Below, in pieces: positions 60,907 to 64,000 of a DNA stretch of 64,000 nucleotides (the first letter of the stretch is position 1; the number at the start of each line of letters is the position of its first letter). The translations under genes and the position numbers were made by a program. The stretch comes from SSF26 sp037443945 (GTDB taxonomy: Bacteria > Chloroflexota > Anaerolineae > J102), in NCBI GenBank assembly GCA_037443945.1, contig JBBINH010000003.1, positions 1-64,000 on the forward strand, written 5' to 3'. The notes below the pieces were generated by a model that made no database searches, was not told where the DNA came from, and saw only the letters and a program-made list of their open reading frames with translations.

Positions 60907-62235
60907 ATGAAGAACCTTTGCGTCATCGGTGCCGGATATGTCGGCCTGGTCACCGGTTCGTGTTTTGCCGATTTGGGCAATCGTGTCGTCATCCTCGATA
61001 TCGACGCGGCCAAGATCGCCATGCTCAAACGGGGCGAGGTCCCCATCTTCGAGCCCGGTCTGGCCGAACTCATCGCCCGCAATGTGCGGGCCGGTCGCCT
61101 GAGCTTCACCACGAGTTATCCCGAAGCGCTCAAGGAGGCCGAATTTGTCTTTGTGGCCGTGGCCACCCCTTCGGGCGTGGACGGCGAGGCCGACTTGCAG
61201 TACGTGCGCATGGCGGCCGAGTCCATCGCCGAGCATATGGACCATCCCCTCATCATCATCAACAAATCCACGGTGCCGGTGGGCACAGGGGACTGGATGG
61301 CCGACATCATCGCCAAGCGCCAGCCGCGTCCGATTCCTTTTTGGGTGGTTTCCAACCCGGAGTTCTTGCGGGAAGGGACGGCCATTCACGATTTCATGAA
61401 TCCGGACCGGGTGGTGTTGGGTTCGTTCCATCGGGAGGCGATGGAAAAGGTGGCCGAACTGCATGCTCCCCTCCGGGCGGTCATCCAGATGACGGACGTG
61501 CGCACGGCCGAGATGATCAAATACGCCTCGAATGCCTTTCTGGCCACCCGGATCAGCTTTATCAACGAGATCGCGACCATCTGCGAACAGTTGGGTGCCG
61601 ATGTGAAAGAGGTCGCCATCGGCATGGGCTATGATAAACGCATTGGGCCCCATTTCCTCGATGCCGGGCTCGGTTACGGGGGCAGTTGTTTTCCCAAGGA
61701 TGTGCGGGCGCTGGAGCATATGGCTCTGGTGCACGGCGCCCATCCTCAGCTCCTGCGGGCCGTGCTCGACATCAACCAGCACCAACGCCATCGGGTCGTC
61801 ATCAAGTTACGGGATATGCTCGGCGGGCTCAACGAGCGCTGTGTGGGTCTGTTGGGCCTCTCCTTCAAGCCCAATACCGACGATATGCGCGAGGCGCCTT
61901 CGGTGGACATCGCCCGCCAGCTCTTGCGAGAGGGCGCCATCGTTCAGGCCTATGATCCGGTCGCCATGGCGAACGCGGCCCGCCTGCTGCCTAAGGTCTT
62001 GCTCAAGGAAAGCGCTTACGATGTCGCCGTCGGCGCCGATGCCCTCATCCTGGTGACGGAATGGAACGAATTCCGCCAACTCGATATGGCCCGTATCAAG
62101 ACGCTCATGCGGGGGGATGTGCTCATTGACGGCCGCAACATCTGGAACCCGGCCGATATGGTGTCCCTAGGCTTTCGCTACAGGGGCATCGGCCGCCGGA
62201 TACCGAATCAGAACAACACCGGTTATGCCCACTGA
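60907..62235 (+). CDS. UDP-glucose 6-dehydrogenase
   Basis: The 442-residue enzyme oxidises UDP-glucose to UDP-glucuronate with NAD. It has the N-terminal MKNLCVIGAGYVGLVTGSCF Rossmann motif, INKSTVPVGTGDWM, VVSNPEFLREGTAIHDFMNP, the central helix EMIKYASNAFLATRISFINE, and the catalytic Cys in GYGGSCFPKD (C261). The C-terminal UDP-binding domain has LSFKPNTDDMREAPSVDIAR. It lies in an operon with the YbhN-like protein upstream and an M16 peptidase 9 bp downstream, and supplies precursors for exopolysaccharide or glycolipid. A UDP-ManNAc/GlcNAc dehydrogenase is less likely. Confidence 0.93.
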   Translation: MKNLCVIGAGYVGLVTGSCFADLGNRVVILDIDAAKIAMLKRGEVPIFEPGLAELIARNVRAGRLSFTTSYPEALKEAEFVFVAVATPSGVDGEADLQYVRMAAESIAEHMDHPLIIINKSTVPVGTGDWMADIIAKRQPRPIPFWVVSNPEFLREGTAIHDFMNPDRVVLGSFHREAMEKVAELHAPLRAVIQMTDVRTAEMIKYASNAFLATRISFINEIATICEQLGADVKEVAIGMGYDKRIGPHFLDAGLGYGGSCFPKDVRALEHMALVHGAHPQLLRAVLDINQHQRHRVVIKLRDMLGGLNERCVGLLGLSFKPNTDDMREAPSVDIARQLLREGAIVQAYDPVAMANAARLLPKVLLKESAYDVAVGADALILVTEWNEFRQLDMARIKTLMRGDVLIDGRNIWNPADMVSLGFRYRGIGRRIPNQNNTGYAH

Positions 62236-62244
62236 CAGAGACGA

Positions 62245-63537
62245 ATGAATCTCACCGAAGGTGTGGAGACGGTCGTCCTGGCTAACGGCCTGCAGGTGCT
62301 TCTGCGTGAAGTCCATCGCATGCCGATCGTTGCCTTTTGGATCTGGTATCGGGTAGGGAGCCGCAACGAACTGCCGGGCTACACCGGCATATCCCATTGG
62401 GTCGAACACATGCTTTTCAAGGGCACGCCCACCTATCCTCAGGGCGAGTTTGACCGTCTCATCGCGCGCGAAGGTGGGGTGTTCAACGGCGCCACCTGGC
62501 TGGATTGGACGGTATTCTACGAGGTCTTGCCCGCCGATCGCATCGAATTGGCCCTGCGCATCGAATCGGACCGCATGGTCAATTCGTTATTCGACCCTCA
62601 AGAAGTCGAGCACGAACGCACGGTCATCCTCGCCGAGCGCGAGGGGCATGAGAACCATCCTCGGTTCCTTTTGCGCGAGCAGGTCTTGGCCCTGAGTTTT
62701 CGACAGCATCCCTATCGCCATCCGGTCATCGGATGGAAGGAAGACCTGCAACGCCTTAGCCGCGAGGCGCTGTACCAGCACTATCGCACCTATTACGTCC
62801 CCAACAACGCCGTTATCGTCGTCGTGGGTGATTTCGAGATGGCTGCCATGCTCGATAGGATTGCCGCGCATTTCGGGCATTTGCCTCCCGGCCCGCCCCA
62901 TGCCTACACGCCTCCGCCCGAACCCCCCGCCCGCGGGGAACGGCGGATCCACATGCAGGGACCGTCCGGTGCCACCTATGGGTATATCGCGTTTCGGGCG
63001 GTGTCGGCGCAGCATCCCGATTACTTTCCCCTCATGGTCATGAAGGCCATTTTGGACGGCCCGCATTCGGCGCCGCCGTTGGGCGATGGCCTCGGCCGTG
63101 CCGCCCGCCTTTACCGTCGGCTGGTCAACACAGGGCTGGCCGTCAGCGCCGGCGCCACCATGAACACCACCCTCGACCCCTACCTCTTCACCCTTTCGGT
63201 TACGGTGCGTCGCGAACGCAATCCGGCCGAGGTCGAAGCGGCTCTGCTGGCCGAGATCGAGCGCCTCCAGGAAACACCGGTGGAGGAGACCGAATTGGCC
63301 CGGGCGATCAAAGGCCTGCGGGCGCAGTTTCTCTACGATATCGAGACCGTCAGCCGCCAGGCCATGTGGTTGGGTCTGAGTGCTTTGGTGGCTTCGCCCG
63401 CCTGGTTAGGCAGCATGTTGACCAACCTGGCAGCGGTCACGGCAGCGGATGTGCAGCGCGTGGCGCGCACCTATTTTGGCCGCGACCAGCGCGTGGTCGG
63501 GTGGTACACACCCGTCGAGGTCGGCCATGCGGCGTGA
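62245..63537 (+). CDS. M16-family zinc metallopeptidase (active subunit)
   Basis: The 430-residue pitrilysin/processing-peptidase-like protein has the inverted zinc motif HWVEH (H51, E54, H55) in GISHWVEHMLFKGTPTYPQG, and the third ligand at about E131 (VEHERTVILAERE). The C-terminal half has the R/Y pair region of the active subunit and LVNTGLAVSAGATMNTTLDP. No signal peptide is visible, so it is probably cytosolic. It overlaps the next M16-like gene by 11 bp; such pairs form a heterodimer in which only one subunit carries zinc. Confidence 0.93.
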   Translation: MNLTEGVETVVLANGLQVLLREVHRMPIVAFWIWYRVGSRNELPGYTGISHWVEHMLFKGTPTYPQGEFDRLIAREGGVFNGATWLDWTVFYEVLPADRIELALRIESDRMVNSLFDPQEVEHERTVILAEREGHENHPRFLLREQVLALSFRQHPYRHPVIGWKEDLQRLSREALYQHYRTYYVPNNAVIVVVGDFEMAAMLDRIAAHFGHLPPGPPHAYTPPPEPPARGERRIHMQGPSGATYGYIAFRAVSAQHPDYFPLMVMKAILDGPHSAPPLGDGLGRAARLYRRLVNTGLAVSAGATMNTTLDPYLFTLSVTVRRERNPAEVEAALLAEIERLQETPVEETELARAIKGLRAQFLYDIETVSRQAMWLGLSALVASPAWLGSMLTNLAAVTAADVQRVARTYFGRDQRVVGWYTPVEVGHAA

Positions 63538-64000
63538 GCGATGGCCGGGGCCCCACACCATCGTCAGCACGACGCTGGCCAACGGCCTGCGGGTGTGGGT
63601 CTATGAAAACCGCACCGAAACGGTGGCCCTCGCCGGGACCTTAGTCGGTGGCGCCGTGCATGAACCACCGGCGCAGGCGGGTCTGGCCTATCTGACGAGC
63701 CGGTTGTTGCGCCGAGGCACGCGCTCGCGGTCTTTCGATGCCCTCAACGAGACCCTCGACGCTCTGGGCGCTACCCTGGGCTTCCGTTGCGGCCGCCATG
63801 CCCTCGGTTTTGATGCCTACTGTCTGGCCGAGGACTTTCTGACGGTATTGACGCTGGCCGTCGAAAGCCTGTTGGAGCCGGCTTTTGAGACCGAACAATT
63901 TGCTCTGGTTCAGGCTCAGATCCTGGCCGATCTGGACCAACGGCAACACAACACAGCTTTTCGAGCCTCCTCCACCTTTCGGCGGTTGCTCTTCGACGGG
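63527..64000 (+). CDS. M16-family peptidase-like protein, inactive-type subunit (3' truncated by window edge)
   Basis: The frame starts at ATG 63527, inside the end of the preceding gene, and is open for 158 codons to the window edge. TIVSTTLANGLRVWVYENRT is the M16 N-terminal strand pattern. Where the active subunit has HWVEH this one reads AYLTSRLLRRGTRSRSFDAL, with no HxxEH, so it lacks zinc-binding residues and is expected to be the non-catalytic partner. LGATLGFRCGRHALGFDAYC and FLTVLTLAVESLLEPAFETE follow the usual M16 order. Confidence 0.85.
   Translation, partial: MRRERWPGPHTIVSTTLANGLRVWVYENRTETVALAGTLVGGAVHEPPAQAGLAYLTSRLLRRGTRSRSFDALNETLDALGATLGFRCGRHALGFDAYCLAEDFLTVLTLAVESLLEPAFETEQFALVQAQILADLDQRQHNTAFRASSTFRRLLFDG

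Overview
The window is a stretch of GC-rich bacterial chromosome that reads most like a member of the Chloroflexota (Anaerolineae/Caldilineae/Ardenticatenia-like). The evidence is indirect: secreted proteins with Thr-Pro linkers, long glycoside-hydrolase-like proteins carrying modules I associate with that phylum, a B12-dependent ribonucleotide reductase, an archaeal-type FBP aldolase/phosphatase, a type 2 IPP isomerase, a tungsten-type aldehyde oxidoreductase and a complete peptidoglycan/division (dcw) cluster. No mobile element, prophage or CRISPR array was seen.

Layout. 1-9.6 kb (minus strand): a truncated secreted protein with a Thr-Pro linker and a Cna-B/SdrD-like domain; a hexapeptide acetyltransferase overlapping a homoserine dehydrogenase; FBP aldolase/phosphatase; and a two-gene operon of a 1023-residue GH-A-like multidomain protein and a small protein built from two of the same modules. 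9.7-16.2 kb: an octamer tandem repeat, then a lipid/PHA-flavoured cluster (TetR regulator, PhaR-type regulator, two patatins, an SCP2-like protein, a lysophospholipid acyltransferase, an NAD-dependent epimerase). 16.4-19.9 kb: a tight operon SCP2-like / iron alcohol dehydrogenase / aldehyde:ferredoxin oxidoreductase. 20.2-24.9 kb (plus): a secreted glycoside hydrolase whose barrel is interrupted by two carbohydrate-binding-like modules, and a secreted double-PA14 protein. 24.9-28.7 kb: polyprenyl synthase and IPP isomerase (minus), then acyl carrier protein, MobA and an alkyltransferase-like protein (plus). 28.9-31.9 kb: a membrane-anchored penicillin acylase-family protein and a macro-domain protein.

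31.9-54.1 kb (minus) holds nrdR-nrdJ and, upstream of it, the dcw cluster. In transcription order this is mraZ-rsmH-ftsL-ftsI-murF-mraY-murD-ftsW-murG-(two CvpA-like genes)-murC-murB-ddl-ftsQ-ftsA-ftsZ. It takes lipid II synthesis from UDP-MurNAc to export and septum assembly, with MraZ probably repressing it through three 10-bp-spaced repeats just upstream of mraZ. Upstream of mraZ is an 846-residue fusion of an exported domain and a multi-spanning flippase-like domain. 57.2-64 kb (plus): a protein disulfide oxidoreductase, a CCA-adding-type nucleotidyltransferase, a tRNA-Glu (minus) sharing a bidirectional terminator with it, a YbhN-like membrane protein, UDP-glucose dehydrogenase, and an M16 peptidase pair, the second inactive-type and cut by the window edge.

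Most genes are ordinary in kind. The parts most worth a second look are the reused modules in the 5.8-9.6 kb operon, the SCP2-ADH-AOR operon, the interrupted glycoside hydrolase, the flippase fusion beside the dcw cluster, the paired CvpA-like genes inside it, the 152-bp ftsW/murG overlap, the MraZ operator and the octamer repeat.
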